Positions 51,801 through 59,824 of a DNA stretch of 64,000 nt are shown piece by piece. The position numbers and the translations under genes were made by a program. This DNA comes from an uncultured Porphyromonadaceae bacterium (GTDB lineage Bacteria > Bacteroidota > Bacteroidia > Bacteroidales > Porphyromonadaceae). The stretch lies in assembly GCA_947253625.1 (NCBI GenBank), contig CAMYAB010000007.1, forward strand, positions 6,776-70,775, given 5' to 3'. The notes beneath the pieces were generated by a model, which searched no databases, had not been told where the DNA came from, and saw only the letters and a list, made by a program, of their open reading frames with translations. Numbering within the stretch: the stretch's first letter is position 1; every line of letters starts with the position of its first letter.

Positions 51801-52078
51801 TCCTGGGGGATACACAGCACGAGATCAGTGCATACCTCACCCACACCTATATTCGGACCTACCTGCTGGCGCGCAACATACGCACCGGCAGTTCCGTCGC
51901 CACACAAGGGCTGGACACCCACCTCCTCCAAGCCTCCATTGACTACAAACTCTCCCAAGCCCTCACCCTTCGGGCGTTTTGGGAAGAAAACGCCCGTCGT
52001 CCGCTGACCACCGGCCTTGATCACCCCTTCAGGATGACCTCCTACGGGCTTATGGTCATGCTGAGGCTACAACCCTAG
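45887..52078 (+). CDS. sprA: Type IX secretion outer-membrane translocon SprA/Sov
   Basis: A 2063-residue outer-membrane protein, the very large beta-barrel pore of the Bacteroidetes type IX secretion system. It starts with a signal peptide (about residues 1-32, ending VAQ). Marks recognised are IRMDLRYNTHTTL..., VQAGNIQFTSQNPLVALGSDLLGLRSDF and repeated beta strands through the C-terminal half ending MTSYGLMVMLRLQP. It is somewhat shorter than the ~2400-2500 residues of the best known SprA/Sov proteins. It is downstream of ruvA. Gene order and sequence support Porphyromonas. Confidence 0.93.
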   Translation: MDRRQRSRIALLTVWYGLCVLLTLLPLQQMVAQTRPDSVVYDREGHLYLIHQKDSVGAWRLAKVLSLKEYLKYRETQLLSTDPTPVRSIREVPPKREPQGLSLTTVGEARLRLEQTTIRDGSPMLPVQMRHRSYVGFSYETTLGVQASYGDHIRMDLRYNTHTTLPADRQSVRLAYVGDEYDLVQNVQAGNIQFTSQNPLVALGSDLLGLRSDFRIGPLSLTALAARRHDNERKIRIQGGKRLLPFEVRSSEYQFAQHFFLSEFFARKYDQALSTLPLVTSDLYIRHVELWVTDTRRRSTDHRTADLTAYPEWALMPDTPPSSDTPGSKGHSLHNATRLQESDYTVHPTLGFISLNFPLAERQQLAVVYSYSYKGKDYQVGTFVGESDHLEAALLSGDTKLPSDPLWELMMKNGYSIPYSSRPIEPEDLTLNIYYRTPGTAIDRPTDTGGKPWIEKFALDRTDLSGSSARADGLLDYLPGTLFLRNGGTLFLPFRRPFATIPDEPYTSLYTTTPAQAIEDTELDRFVLRGDLSGGETRSIPLGTTSLAPGDLTVRTPARILSEGLDYSVDYTTGTLTLNTPQAESVEVTIRERELARKKEKTLIGLEAQLQLLPGLSLGGTVLDYTETLPTRRVRLGEEPLHNTLWGMNATYDYRGKRLTDYLDHLLPGRLQKPVALHLEIAYANLKSNYNTPKDQAIVLEDFEQKGRSITLVYPHDWSISGNPFPENSSALDHRARLAWYTVDPLLVRDGVPGQPTSLRDNLPERTNPLVCEVATQALFPGRDPGPAQQQYLSTLNLSYYPQERGPYTAAPYTLDASGHFVSPGESWGSITRPLEVTDFEQEQILYLEGWLLDPYTLDPNTSPGELLIDLGRLSEEVLPDGQLYYEGPGSYTDSDYGRVPTEIADTYTFDQTGAVPLALQDRGLDGLSSEEERRHPLYQALLRHTSDPEVWRDPAADDYRFYLGEEWDRTEATVLERYKYINGTEGNTGGHTIQGIRSAATWEPDKEDLNRNFLLDTEEHYFRYRLPLSPPALTKEHSPYIVGERTYTVDRGAGRQTTVRWIKFRIPLDHPHSEYGSPTLRDVPSVRLVLRGFTAPIHLRWALLRFVSSSWQNYNRPIDPKDTQTASLAVSQLSLEEDSGRKPIPYVSPPGVGQELIFTPMSPMRSDERALALTFDQLHQDQPVAVFYTPRWDLRHYDHLTLHTHLHSEQDLRSGEVELFVRLGSDFTQNYYEIRHPLSLTPLGDYTGYTPSDLRRLVWPDENKLVLTLSELTALKQARDHEGADPGQPYRQGNICLKGYPTLGEVSSVLIGLRSRTGGILSGEVWVNELSVSGTRHLGGDALLTSGTLTLSDLLDLRAEGGYTSAGFTSLTRDSRFTSLEDTRFLALSGQFDLSYLAPTTWQVHAPLRFSTERRSTTPFYSPTHSDLRYDRSRDGEKGMGHHLTSLWHLEDWHLGPIIASGAFYDPSNLHFSYRLHHSDTRSPYLPVSKERRMSTELLYDYRPSPSNSLYLSSSWDRLYRHTLLPGADKAVTLSHWKWDRALRLRYQPIQCLSVGLTGSTTALIEEPMAQAHTANTDQAFSLLSGELLRAIKSLGRTEHYRATTDLTARLPRLQARLLAPLTASATWRTTFDWQRGLRTATVQNGHQASSTASLDGRLAYDLETLFAKDSPFRPKRLSFRAGYQTGSTIPGLGLEARSAMGVPQLYLYQLGWTSGPATLSKAIQDRWLLTDLSSPRQASHYVRQEYEVTCSARLLPGLLLELNLQARNHRHTTLSRKTGTPLRQSGSIRLSSWGLRSLFENSLQRAGHPSTLYDSFVRLYADGQAPEQAFVARYTLSGRLTGGLPGYGTLLPAWLITYDLTQASPLLARHFSTLRLEHRYSGYLEVPAYEQTTKGLSLRTITQVDELSPLAGLKLTTVWGLTIGEQYTLRRSNTLLLASLRLLEQHDTQLRSTLGYTRAFPAPFGVTLPLLGDTQHEISAYLTHTYIRTYLLARNIRTGSSVATQGLDTHLLQASIDYKLSQALTLRAFWEENARRPLTTGLDHPFRMTSYGLMVMLRLQP

Positions 52079-52120
52079 GGGGCTGTCGGCCTATCACCTT
52101 GGTGCGGTATTGGTGCTCGA

Positions 52121-53266
52121 TTAGCCGTGTTGGACCAGTCGGTATCGTCCACCCGGGAGAGAGCGGACCCGTCCCTCCAGTTCGAGCCCAAAGAGTAGCG
52201 AGGAGATCGTGGAGATCGGCTCCCCAAGACGATCCGAGAGGTCGGCCAGGGAAAGTTCACCGTACCGGGTCAGTTCGCGCAAGATAGGATCCACCTCGGC
52301 AGAGTCGGCACCCTCCGGTGCGGCAAAGGGGAGGGGCGTGCCTTTGGGTTGAGACGACCGTATCAGCCCCAGATCCTGCAGTACCTGCGAGGGGTTTTCC
52401 AGGATGGTGGCCTTTTGTTGGGCGATCAGGCGATTGCAGCCCTCCGAGGTGTGGTCAAAGAGACGCCCCGGCACAGCATAGACCTCTCGACCGTACTCAA
52501 AGGCCAGTGCCGCAGTCACCATAGCCCCACCCTTTTCGGGACTTTCGGCCACGATGGTTGCACTCGAGAGGCCGGCGACGATACGGTTGCGGGCGATAAA
52601 GCGCTGGGGGAGCGGTTTGGTCCCCAGTGGATACTCCGTCAGGAGCGCCCCACCACTCTCACGGATCCGGCACGCCAGCTGTCGATGAGTGGCGGGGTAG
52701 ATTGTTTGCAGCCCATGAGCCAGCACAGCCACCGTGCGTAGTCCTGTCTCCAGCGCCAAGCGATGGGCCACCGCATCCACACCGTAGGCCAGTCCACTCA
52801 CGATCACCAAGTCGGGGCACACCGTCGCCCACTCGCCTATGATATAGCGCAGGGCATCCTCGGCATAGGGGGTACAGCGTCTGGTCCCGACGACCGCAAT
52901 CATGGGGGCCTCCACCGGGAGGTCACCGGAGGCATAGAGGACCAGGGGTGCATCCGCACAGTGGTCCAGTGCCTCGGGATAGCCGGGCTCACCCGAGCAG
53001 ATCAGTCGGATAGGATTTCCCCTGCGGTACTCACGCTGCAGGAGGAGCGACTGCTCCTCCGCTTGCCGAGAGGCACCGGACGAGTGATGGAGGAGAGAGG
53101 CCAGCTTGCGACCCACCCCCGGTGCATCGGCCAGTTGTCGCTCCGAGGTACTGTACAGGGCAGTGGCCGATCCACAGCAGTCGATCAGTCCACGTCCCGT
53201 CACCGGTCCCACACCCTCAGTCAGGCTGAGACGGAGGAGAGCCTGTTGCTCCGCGGTGAGGCTCAC
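52121..53266 (-). CDS. dprA: DNA-processing protein DprA
   Basis: A 381-residue protein that protects incoming single-stranded DNA and loads RecA during transformation. The Rossmann-like core has MIAVVGTRRCTPYAEDALRYI, VIVSGLAYGVDAVAHRLAL, TVAVLAHGLQTIYPATHRQLA, EYPLGTKPLPQRFIARNRI and GGAMVTAALAFEYGREVYAVPG. The C-terminal winged helix is seen in ELTRYGELSLADLSDRLG. It is last in a minus-strand operon; its 5' end overlaps the thioesterase gene by 4 bases. Confidence 0.95.
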   Translation of the reverse strand: MSLTAEQQALLRLSLTEGVGPVTGRGLIDCCGSATALYSTSERQLADAPGVGRKLASLLHHSSGASRQAEEQSLLLQREYRRGNPIRLICSGEPGYPEALDHCADAPLVLYASGDLPVEAPMIAVVGTRRCTPYAEDALRYIIGEWATVCPDLVIVSGLAYGVDAVAHRLALETGLRTVAVLAHGLQTIYPATHRQLACRIRESGGALLTEYPLGTKPLPQRFIARNRIVAGLSSATIVAESPEKGGAMVTAALAFEYGREVYAVPGRLFDHTSEGCNRLIAQQKATILENPSQVLQDLGLIRSSQPKGTPLPFAAPEGADSAEVDPILRELTRYGELSLADLSDRLGEPISTISSLLFGLELEGRVRSLPGGRYRLVQHG

Positions 53267-53676
53267 CTCTCCCCAAACTTTTGGAAGAGGTCGGCCAGGT
53301 AATCCCCACGGGTGAGCTTACCTTGCTCAAGCACCACCACATGCACCTTTGCTCTGGTGCAGATGGCCCCATCTCGCTCACGTACGACATCCTGGTGAAA
53401 GATATGGCGCACCCCCTGCCGCTCAAAGTTGATCCCCACCCAAAAGCGTTCGCCACTCCTCAGCGACTCCTTGTAGTCGATCTCGATACGAGCCACCATG
53501 GCATCGATCCCCTCGTCATGCATCCGCTGAAAGTTATCCCCCATCGCCTCCAAAAACTCATGCCGGGCATGCTCCATGTAGTGGAGGTAGTTGGCGTTGT
53601 TGACTACTCCTTGGAGGTCGCACTCGTAGTCACGCACCTTCATCTCCTCTATATAGCGGTACTCCTTTTTGTCCAT
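53263..53676 (-). CDS. Acyl-CoA thioesterase (YbgC/FadM-like hotdog fold)
   Basis: A 137-residue protein. The segment MKVRDYECDLQGVVNNANYLHYMEHARHEFLEAMG is the hotdog-fold thioesterase signature, with the catalytic Asp in CDLQGVVNN. The fold continues to VARIEIDYKESLRSGERFWV. It hydrolyses acyl-CoA or acyl-ACP thioesters; the substrate is unknown. It overlaps the U32 peptidase gene by 28 bases. Confidence 0.88.
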   Translation of the reverse strand: MDKKEYRYIEEMKVRDYECDLQGVVNNANYLHYMEHARHEFLEAMGDNFQRMHDEGIDAMVARIEIDYKESLRSGERFWVGINFERQGVRHIFHQDVVRERDGAICTRAKVHVVVLEQGKLTRGDYLADLFQKFGER

Positions 53677-54944
53677 TCCTTTTGCGCTTTTTTCCTCATC
53701 ACATACAGGCGGTCATTGGGGCGTATTTTCTCCGGCACCTTGCAGCTAAAGAGGGTCCCCTTGCACCGTACAGCCATGGTCGGCTCACCATCATTGAGTC
53801 GCATACCCTCAGCGGCAAAAAAGACGGCACCCGTGGTCGGCCCCGACACCAGCAGCTCCTCCCCCTCTTGGACATACGAGCTCTCCAGCTCAAACTCCCC
53901 CACGCCGATCTGGCCATAGTACTTGCTCACCCTCCCCACAGCCACCTTCACCCGTGTGGCGGAGGAGCCATACCTATGCGTCCACTCCCCAAGCCTCCGA
54001 CCGAGATAGTATCCATCCCAAAAACCTCGGTTGAATACTCGGCTCAGGCGCTCATTCCACGCCTCGATCTTCGCCTCTCCGAACGTCCCATCTAGGCAGG
54101 CCTCTATTGCCTCGTTGTAGCAGGAGCAGACGGTCCGCACATACTCCGGTCCTCTGGCGCGTCCCTCTATCTTGAAGACCCGCACCCCGGCATCCATCAT
54201 CTTGTTGATGAAGTGTATCGTCTTGAGGTCCTTGGGCGACATGATGTACTCATTCTCCACCGTCAGCTCCTCTCCCGTGCTGTTGTCAGTCACCCGATAG
54301 CCGCGCCGGCAGATCTGGTTGCAGGCCCCGCGGTTGGCGCTCGAGTTCATCTCATGCAGGCTCAGGTAGCACTTTCCACTCACCGCCATGCACAAGGCTC
54401 CGTGCGCAAACATCTCGATCCGGATCAGACGGCCGGAGGGCCCACAGATATGCTCCTCCACGATCGCACGATGGATCACCGCCACCTGCTCGAGAGTCAA
54501 CTCGCGTGCCAGGACCACGACATCCGCAAAGCGGGCATAGAACCTCAGCGCCTCCACATTGGTGATATTGAGTTGCGTACTCAGGTGCACCTCCATACCA
54601 TGGCTATGAGCATAGTCCAGTGCCGCTATGTCACTCGCTATGATCGCCGATATTCCGGCATCTATGGCGGCATCGATGATCTGCCGCATCAACTCCATGT
54701 CGCCATCGTAGATGATGGTGTTGACCGTCAGGTAGCTCTGCATACCTCGCTCACGGCAGAGGCGAGCCAGCTCACGCATATCCTCGGTGTCAAAAGTCTT
54801 GGCCGACCGAGCTCGCATATTGAGCCCCTCGATGCCAAAGTAGATCGCATCCGCACCACCCTGAACAGCCGCCCAAAAAGACTCCCAGCTCCCCACCGGA
54901 GCCATGATCTCATAGTCCGAACGGCTTTGTCGATCTCGTACCAC
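53649..54944 (-). CDS. U32-family peptidase (tRNA hydroxylation/collagenase-like)
   Basis: A 431-residue protein with the U32 marks EIMAPVGSWESFWAAVQGGADAIYFG, ...MRARSAKTF, ELTLEQVAVIH, and EMFAHGALCMAVSGKCYLS with NRGACNQICRRGY, containing the family Cys cluster. The C-terminal extension is of the type shared by TrhP (YegQ)-like proteins. In E. coli such proteins support tRNA uridine hydroxylation; the old collagenase label is weaker. It starts one base before the folE stop. Confidence 0.9.
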   Translation of the reverse strand: MVRDRQSRSDYEIMAPVGSWESFWAAVQGGADAIYFGIEGLNMRARSAKTFDTEDMRELARLCRERGMQSYLTVNTIIYDGDMELMRQIIDAAIDAGISAIIASDIAALDYAHSHGMEVHLSTQLNITNVEALRFYARFADVVVLARELTLEQVAVIHRAIVEEHICGPSGRLIRIEMFAHGALCMAVSGKCYLSLHEMNSSANRGACNQICRRGYRVTDNSTGEELTVENEYIMSPKDLKTIHFINKMMDAGVRVFKIEGRARGPEYVRTVCSCYNEAIEACLDGTFGEAKIEAWNERLSRVFNRGFWDGYYLGRRLGEWTHRYGSSATRVKVAVGRVSKYYGQIGVGEFELESSYVQEGEELLVSGPTTGAVFFAAEGMRLNDGEPTMAVRCKGTLFSCKVPEKIRPNDRLYVMRKKAQKEWTKRSTAI

Positions 54945-55565
54945 TTACTTCCGGATTAGGTTCATGAATTCCTCCCGCGTCGACTCCTGCCTAAAGGCTC
55001 CCGTAAAAGCCGAGGTCATCGTCACGGAGTTTTGCTTTTGGACCCCACGCATCTGCATGCACATATGCTGCGCCTCTATCACCACCATCACCCCCAGGGG
55101 GCTCAGTGCCGCCTCGATACAGTCCTTGATCTGCGTGGTCAGGCGCTCCTGCACCTGCAGACGACGAGCAAAAATATCCACCACACGGGGGAGCTTGCTC
55201 AGCCCGGTCACATAGCCATTGGGGATATAGGCAATATGCACCTGACCAAAAAAGGGAAGCATATGGTGCTCACACATGGAGTAAAAGCCTATATCCTTGA
55301 CGATCACCATGTGGCGATAGTCCACCTCAAACCTCGCCGACATCAGCACCGCCTCAGGATCCTGGCGATACCCTTGGGTCAAAAAGCGAAGCGCCTTGGC
55401 CACCCGCACAGGGGTGTCCACCAAGCCCTCGCGATCGGGCTCCGGCTCGAGCAAGCGCACCACATCAGCTATCCTCGTGGCTAGCTCTCGCTCGGTGTAC
55501 TCCACCAGGTCGCGATCCTGGTCTTGCGTGAAGTAGGGGTTGTCGTGATGGGGGGATGCACTCAT
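54945..55565 (-). CDS. folE: GTP cyclohydrolase I
   Basis: A 206-residue enzyme making dihydroneopterin triphosphate from GTP for folate synthesis. Marks are DTPVRVAKALRFLTQGY, VIVKDIGFYSMCEHHMLPFFGQVHIAYIPNG with the zinc ligands Cys and His, LSKLPRVVDIFARRLQVQERLT and EAQHMCMQMRGVQKQ. I chose the ATG at 55565. It overlaps the SPOR-protein stop by 4 bases. Confidence 0.96.
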   Translation of the reverse strand: MSASPHHDNPYFTQDQDRDLVEYTERELATRIADVVRLLEPEPDREGLVDTPVRVAKALRFLTQGYRQDPEAVLMSARFEVDYRHMVIVKDIGFYSMCEHHMLPFFGQVHIAYIPNGYVTGLSKLPRVVDIFARRLQVQERLTTQIKDCIEAALSPLGVMVVIEAQHMCMQMRGVQKQNSVTMTSAFTGAFRQESTREEFMNLIRK

Positions 55566-56050
55566 AGCGGTACCTTCACTGTGGTTCGAACAATATACAT
55601 GCCCCGGCCATGCGACGGGAATGCCTCTCGCATGCACTCCAGGCACTCCTGTGCCTCCTCGCGGCTCACAAAGTCACCCACCTGCACCCGCCAAAAAGGC
55701 GCATTGTAGATCGTCTCCGTCGTCAGCTCCGGAAAGTGAGCACGCACCTGAGCCGAACGCTCTGCGGCCACCTCCTTGCTGTTCACTGCATTTCCGCTAT
55801 AGATCTGCACCCTATAGCCCTGCATTGAGCGGTGCCGATCTCCACTCACCTCCGGATCACCCGGTTGGCACATCCTCACCAAGGCCGCAATAGCCGGTGA
55901 CTGATAGATACGAATGACACCCTGACCGGGCACATCCGACTCAAGCTCCTTCAGCAGATCACGCACCGGCGCGACCTCCTGTGCCTCCACAGAGGGTGCA
56001 ACCAATAGCAGGAGCAACACTAGTATGGGGTAAAGTTTATTCCTTTTCAT
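55562..56050 (-). CDS. Secreted SPOR-domain protein
   Basis: A 162-residue protein with a signal peptide (KRNKLYPILVLLLLLVAPSVEAQ). The C-terminal SPOR domain (about residues 75-155) has YRVQIYSGNAVNSKEVAAERSAQV and PFWRVQVGDFVSREEAQECLECM. SPOR domains bind denuded peptidoglycan at division sites. It is first in the operon and has a promoter so close that the mRNA may be leaderless. Confidence 0.88.
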   Translation of the reverse strand: MKRNKLYPILVLLLLLVAPSVEAQEVAPVRDLLKELESDVPGQGVIRIYQSPAIAALVRMCQPGDPEVSGDRHRSMQGYRVQIYSGNAVNSKEVAAERSAQVRAHFPELTTETIYNAPFWRVQVGDFVSREEAQECLECMREAFPSHGRGMYIVRTTVKVPL

Positions 56051-56054
56051 GCCA

Positions 56055-56062
56055 CAAAGATA
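56055..56062 (-). promoter_or_regulatory. Promoter of the SPOR-folE-dprA operon (-7 box TATCTTTG)
   Basis: Minus-strand TATCTTTG ends only 4 bases before the ATG at 56050, so transcription would start at or near the start codon. Confidence 0.65.
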
Positions 56063-56074
56063 ACATTTCTACCC

Positions 56075-56369
56075 CTATTTCCGAGCCCGAGGCCTCCACC
56101 CCGCACTATCTTTGGCCCGAGAAAAGAAAAAAACGGAACCGCCCAGGATGACTTCATTTGAGAATGTTGCACGAAGTGCCATTCTCGCACATTTGAAGCA
56201 AATGTGCTGAGACTTTGCACGAAGGATGAGATGCAAGGCCTGAGGATGAGGGCAAGGTGCACGTAGGGCACCAAGGCCTACCTGGCCGAAGGGAGCGTAC
56301 TCACGTACGTGACCTAGGCCGAAGTCCGAAAGCAACGCCGCAGATCGCCTTCGTGCAACAGTCTCTCAT
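56075..56369. other. Intergenic region with palindromes, no gene supported
   Basis: About 295 bases between the SPOR-gene promoter and the hsdR stop. It contains CACATTTG/CAAATGTG (inverted repeat, 3-base loop) and the palindrome CACGTACGTG, plus several short runs that read as weak frames on the minus strand. It may be a mobile or structured noncoding element, or a relic; nothing more can be supported. Confidence 0.4.
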
Positions 56370-59300
56370 TTACTCCCCGGCATAGGTCTTGAAGTGCTCC
56401 ACCTGCTCCATCACTTGGTCAAAGACTTCTCTGTTGTACTGAGGAGGATAGCCTTCTGCTCGAAGGCAGAAGTAGATCCTCTGATTGAGATCAGCACGTA
56501 TTTTTTGATTGTTGAGCCAGTCGGTAAACGACGACTGTACGTCGATTAGCTCCTTAATCTTCTTAGCCAATGCCTTGCACTTATCGTTGATGATGAGTGA
56601 GCCTACACGCTTATCCTCGCCGTACACGAAGTTATACTTATCTCTGAGGTGCATCAAGATGTCATAAAAGGCTTTTTCTTCAAAAGTCAAGCCCAGCCCT
56701 CTGAAGCTCTCCTTGTCTTCGCCCAACTGCCGGAGGAGCTCCATCGCCTGCCTAGTGGCTTCATCTATGATGGCTGCGACGGCTTCGCTCTGAGTGGCAG
56801 ACGCCTCTTCCGCAGAGAGTGCCTCCTTTCGCGCGTGGTAGGCATCCAGCGTCCTACGAAGCAGCTCTTCATACTTCTCAGCTACCACCTTATTGGTGTT
56901 GTTGTATTCTCGGATGGTCTTGCGAAGCATCTTGACCAGGAGTTCGAGCCTTGTGGCAGGGAGCTTAATACTCTTGAGCCGCTCGGAAAACTCCGGACTG
57001 AATATTTGCTCCTCGACATCGGTATCCAGGATGCTCACCACGGAGTTACAGCTCAGAGCCTCCTGCACCATACGTTCGACCGCTCTATTCATACTCTCCA
57101 CGTCGTGCTTCTCGCCTGAAGTCTTACGCACATACGAAGCTACGGCCATATAGCACTGCGAGAGGGAGAGCTCATCGTGCGAGAGTTCGCCGGAGGGCTG
57201 GCACACATCATAAGCCGCTCTCAGTCGCTTCACATGAGCCAAGAAGAAGGCCTTGGCTCCCACCTTTTTAGGGGCACCCTTACCCTTGTCTATATTCAGT
57301 GTCTCACTCATTGTGAGGATATACTCAGCTGCTTGAGAGAGGCACTCCAAGCGTTTTAAGGGGTCCGCCCCCTTATCGGTAAAGGGTGAGAGGTCAAAGC
57401 CTGAGAACAGCTGCTCGATAATCTCCAACTCAATGCGCAGAGCCTCGTGGGCTTGAGCCACATCATCCTCACTGGGGCCGAAATCCTCACCTCCGAAACG
57501 ACGCATCGCCTCCATCATGTTTTTGTGAATCCCGATATAGTCAATCACATAGCCAAAGTCCTTGCCGGGGTAGTTGCGATTGACTCGGCTGATGGTCTGT
57601 ATCAAGGAGTGCTTTTGGAGAGGCTTGTCGTTGTAGAGATAGGTGAGACAAGGCACATCAAAGCCCGTAATCCACATATCTACCACGATCACGATGCGAA
57701 AGTTGCTCTCCGGCATCTTGAAAGCCTCGTCCAGTGCTTTGATGCGCTTCTTGTCGCCTAGGTATTGATACATCTCCGCCGGATCATTGCTGCCACGTGT
57801 GGCCACCATAGCTATGGTCGGCATGGGGCTGAGTTTCTGCAGCACCTCTTGGGGCAAGCGACTGTCATCGGGCGACTTTCGCTCTGTGAGCCAATCCGGG
57901 CGGAGCTTTCCAAACTTCTGCAATAGTCTATAGGCAATCTCTCGCTTACTGCAGACGATCATCGCTTTCTGCACCACATCGGTGCGGTTGTCACAAGCTT
58001 GCGTGTAGTGCTCAATAATGTCGGCGGCCAGGCGTTCCAAGCGTTCGTCATCGCCTAGTATCACCTCCATCGCACTCATGGCCTTCTTGCTCCGAGTGAG
58101 ATCCTCCTCTGTCGCTCCCTCTTCGGCACACTGCTGATAGTAGGCATCTATCTGCCTCACTTTCTCTGCCTCCAGTGTTACTTTGGCGACACGCGGTATG
58201 TACTTGATATCTCGGGTGATACCGTCCGCCACTGCCTGCTGCATAGTGTAGCTGTCCACGATCTGGCCGAAAACTTGGATCGTATCATCAATAGGCGTAC
58301 CCGTGAACCCCACAAAGGTAGCGTTGGGGAAGGCGGTCCGCAGCAGCTCGGCATAGGGTTTGGTGACAAATGCGCCTAGTCTGCCCTCGCTCTTATCCTT
58401 GACCTTGAGCCGGGTGTCGAGGCGCACTTGCGTGCGGTGGGCTTCGTCCGAGAAGCAAACAATGTTGCGCCGATCGTTGAGCAGCCCCATCTCCTCACAA
58501 AACTTCTGAATGGTGCAGATAAAAAAGCCACCTGACTCTCGCAGGCTCATCTCCTCCTTGAGAGCAACACGGCTCTCTATCACCTTGGCGACCCCAAGTG
58601 ACAAAAACTCCTCCGAGCGCAAAAAGAGCTTGCCCGCCTGCGACTGAAGGTCATCACGATCCACAATCATTACGATGGTCGGTGAGCCCAACTCCGCACA
58701 GCGTAGCGAGAGTTGACGGGCAAGAAACATCATCGTATAGGTCTTGCCACAGCCGGTAGCGCCGAAGTAAGTGCCCCCTCGACGATCCCCCTCGGCATAA
58801 GCCCTGAGCACGTGGTCGCGCAGCTGTCTCGTCGCAAAAAACTGCGGATAGCGACACACGATCTCCTCCTCTCTGTCGCTCTTGACGTCGGGGAAGTAGA
58901 CATAGTCTCGCAATATCTCCAGGAAGCGCATCGGCTCATACACACCGTGGACGATGGTGCGTACTTGGTCGATTCCGCTCTGTGCGACGGGGTCTTCGTT
59001 GCGCACCTTCTTCCAGACATAGTAGTGCTCATAGGGCGTGTAGGTGGTGCCAAGTTTGGTGTTGTTGCGTGTGGCATCACTGATACAGGAGAGCGGGCAA
59101 TACCTCAGGAGATGGGGGATATCTCGCATGTAGCGTGTATGGATTTGCTCGTAGGCACTAGCTATCGTGGCTGTGGCATCGGTGGGGTTTTTCAGCTCAA
59201 AGATACAGAGCGGTATGCCGTTGACAAAGAGTAGCACATCGGGGATCCGGACGTCACCACCCTGCCCATAGCCCACCTCAAACTGGTTGACTGCACGGAA

Positions 59301-59639
59301 CCGGTTACGCCCCACCTCATCAAAGTCTATATAAGCAATATCGAAAACCTCTCCATCTCCCTGCCGTGTATAGCGGTAGCCGTCCACAAGGAGACGATAG
59401 GTGGCACGAAGCCGATCAAAGTGTGTCTGCCCACCCGTATGGCGCAGGTGGTCGATGATGGCCGTCACATCCTCGGACGCCAACCCGGGATGCCGACTCA
59501 CGAGAAAACCGGACAAATCCTCCGTCAATAGCAGCTCATCATTACGGCGATGCAGCTCACTCCCATGCGTATAGTCCCAGCCCACCTCTTGTAGAAGTGC
59601 GATCAGAGCCACTTCGTATTCGCTTTCGTAGAACTTCAT
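56370..59639 (-). CDS. hsdR: Type I restriction enzyme, R subunit
   Basis: A 1089-residue motor and nuclease subunit. The N-terminal PD-(D/E)xK nuclease has QGGDVRIPDVLLFVNGIPLCIFELKNPTD. The helicase has Walker A FGATGCGKTYT, DEAH in CFSDEAHRTQ, and motif III TGTPIDDT, with later motifs LTYLYNDKPLQKHSLIQTISRVNR. A C-terminal helical region binds the M/S subunits. I chose MKFYESEYE (ATG 59639); ATGs at 59663 and 59678 would add 8 or 13 residues. It lies downstream of fic, with a tandem repeat between. Confidence 0.94.
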   Translation of the reverse strand: MKFYESEYEVALIALLQEVGWDYTHGSELHRRNDELLLTEDLSGFLVSRHPGLASEDVTAIIDHLRHTGGQTHFDRLRATYRLLVDGYRYTRQGDGEVFDIAYIDFDEVGRNRFRAVNQFEVGYGQGGDVRIPDVLLFVNGIPLCIFELKNPTDATATIASAYEQIHTRYMRDIPHLLRYCPLSCISDATRNNTKLGTTYTPYEHYYVWKKVRNEDPVAQSGIDQVRTIVHGVYEPMRFLEILRDYVYFPDVKSDREEEIVCRYPQFFATRQLRDHVLRAYAEGDRRGGTYFGATGCGKTYTMMFLARQLSLRCAELGSPTIVMIVDRDDLQSQAGKLFLRSEEFLSLGVAKVIESRVALKEEMSLRESGGFFICTIQKFCEEMGLLNDRRNIVCFSDEAHRTQVRLDTRLKVKDKSEGRLGAFVTKPYAELLRTAFPNATFVGFTGTPIDDTIQVFGQIVDSYTMQQAVADGITRDIKYIPRVAKVTLEAEKVRQIDAYYQQCAEEGATEEDLTRSKKAMSAMEVILGDDERLERLAADIIEHYTQACDNRTDVVQKAMIVCSKREIAYRLLQKFGKLRPDWLTERKSPDDSRLPQEVLQKLSPMPTIAMVATRGSNDPAEMYQYLGDKKRIKALDEAFKMPESNFRIVIVVDMWITGFDVPCLTYLYNDKPLQKHSLIQTISRVNRNYPGKDFGYVIDYIGIHKNMMEAMRRFGGEDFGPSEDDVAQAHEALRIELEIIEQLFSGFDLSPFTDKGADPLKRLECLSQAAEYILTMSETLNIDKGKGAPKKVGAKAFFLAHVKRLRAAYDVCQPSGELSHDELSLSQCYMAVASYVRKTSGEKHDVESMNRAVERMVQEALSCNSVVSILDTDVEEQIFSPEFSERLKSIKLPATRLELLVKMLRKTIREYNNTNKVVAEKYEELLRRTLDAYHARKEALSAEEASATQSEAVAAIIDEATRQAMELLRQLGEDKESFRGLGLTFEEKAFYDILMHLRDKYNFVYGEDKRVGSLIINDKCKALAKKIKELIDVQSSFTDWLNNQKIRADLNQRIYFCLRAEGYPPQYNREVFDQVMEQVEHFKTYAGE

Positions 59640-59691
59640 GTTTCGTGCGTTGTTATTACCCATATCTTTACCGGCCAATAGATAGGACTAT

Positions 59692-59820
59692 GGGTACAGA
59701 CTATACATGTACCCGAAATAACGATTTTGGGTACATATCCAAGCCAACGTGTACCCGAAATAACGATTTTGGGTACATATCCAAGCCAACGTGTACCCGA
59801 TTTTGCTTTTTTGGGTACAC
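59692..59820. repeat. 42-bp tandem repeat with TGTACCC/GGGTACA dyads
   Basis: Two full 42-base copies start at 59708 and 59750 and a partial third at 59792. Each contains TGTACCC, 14 bases, GGGTACA; a further GGGTACA lies at 59692. The dyads look like operator sites or hairpins upstream of hsdR and just after the fic stop. Confidence 0.92.
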
Positions 59821-59824
59821 ATTC

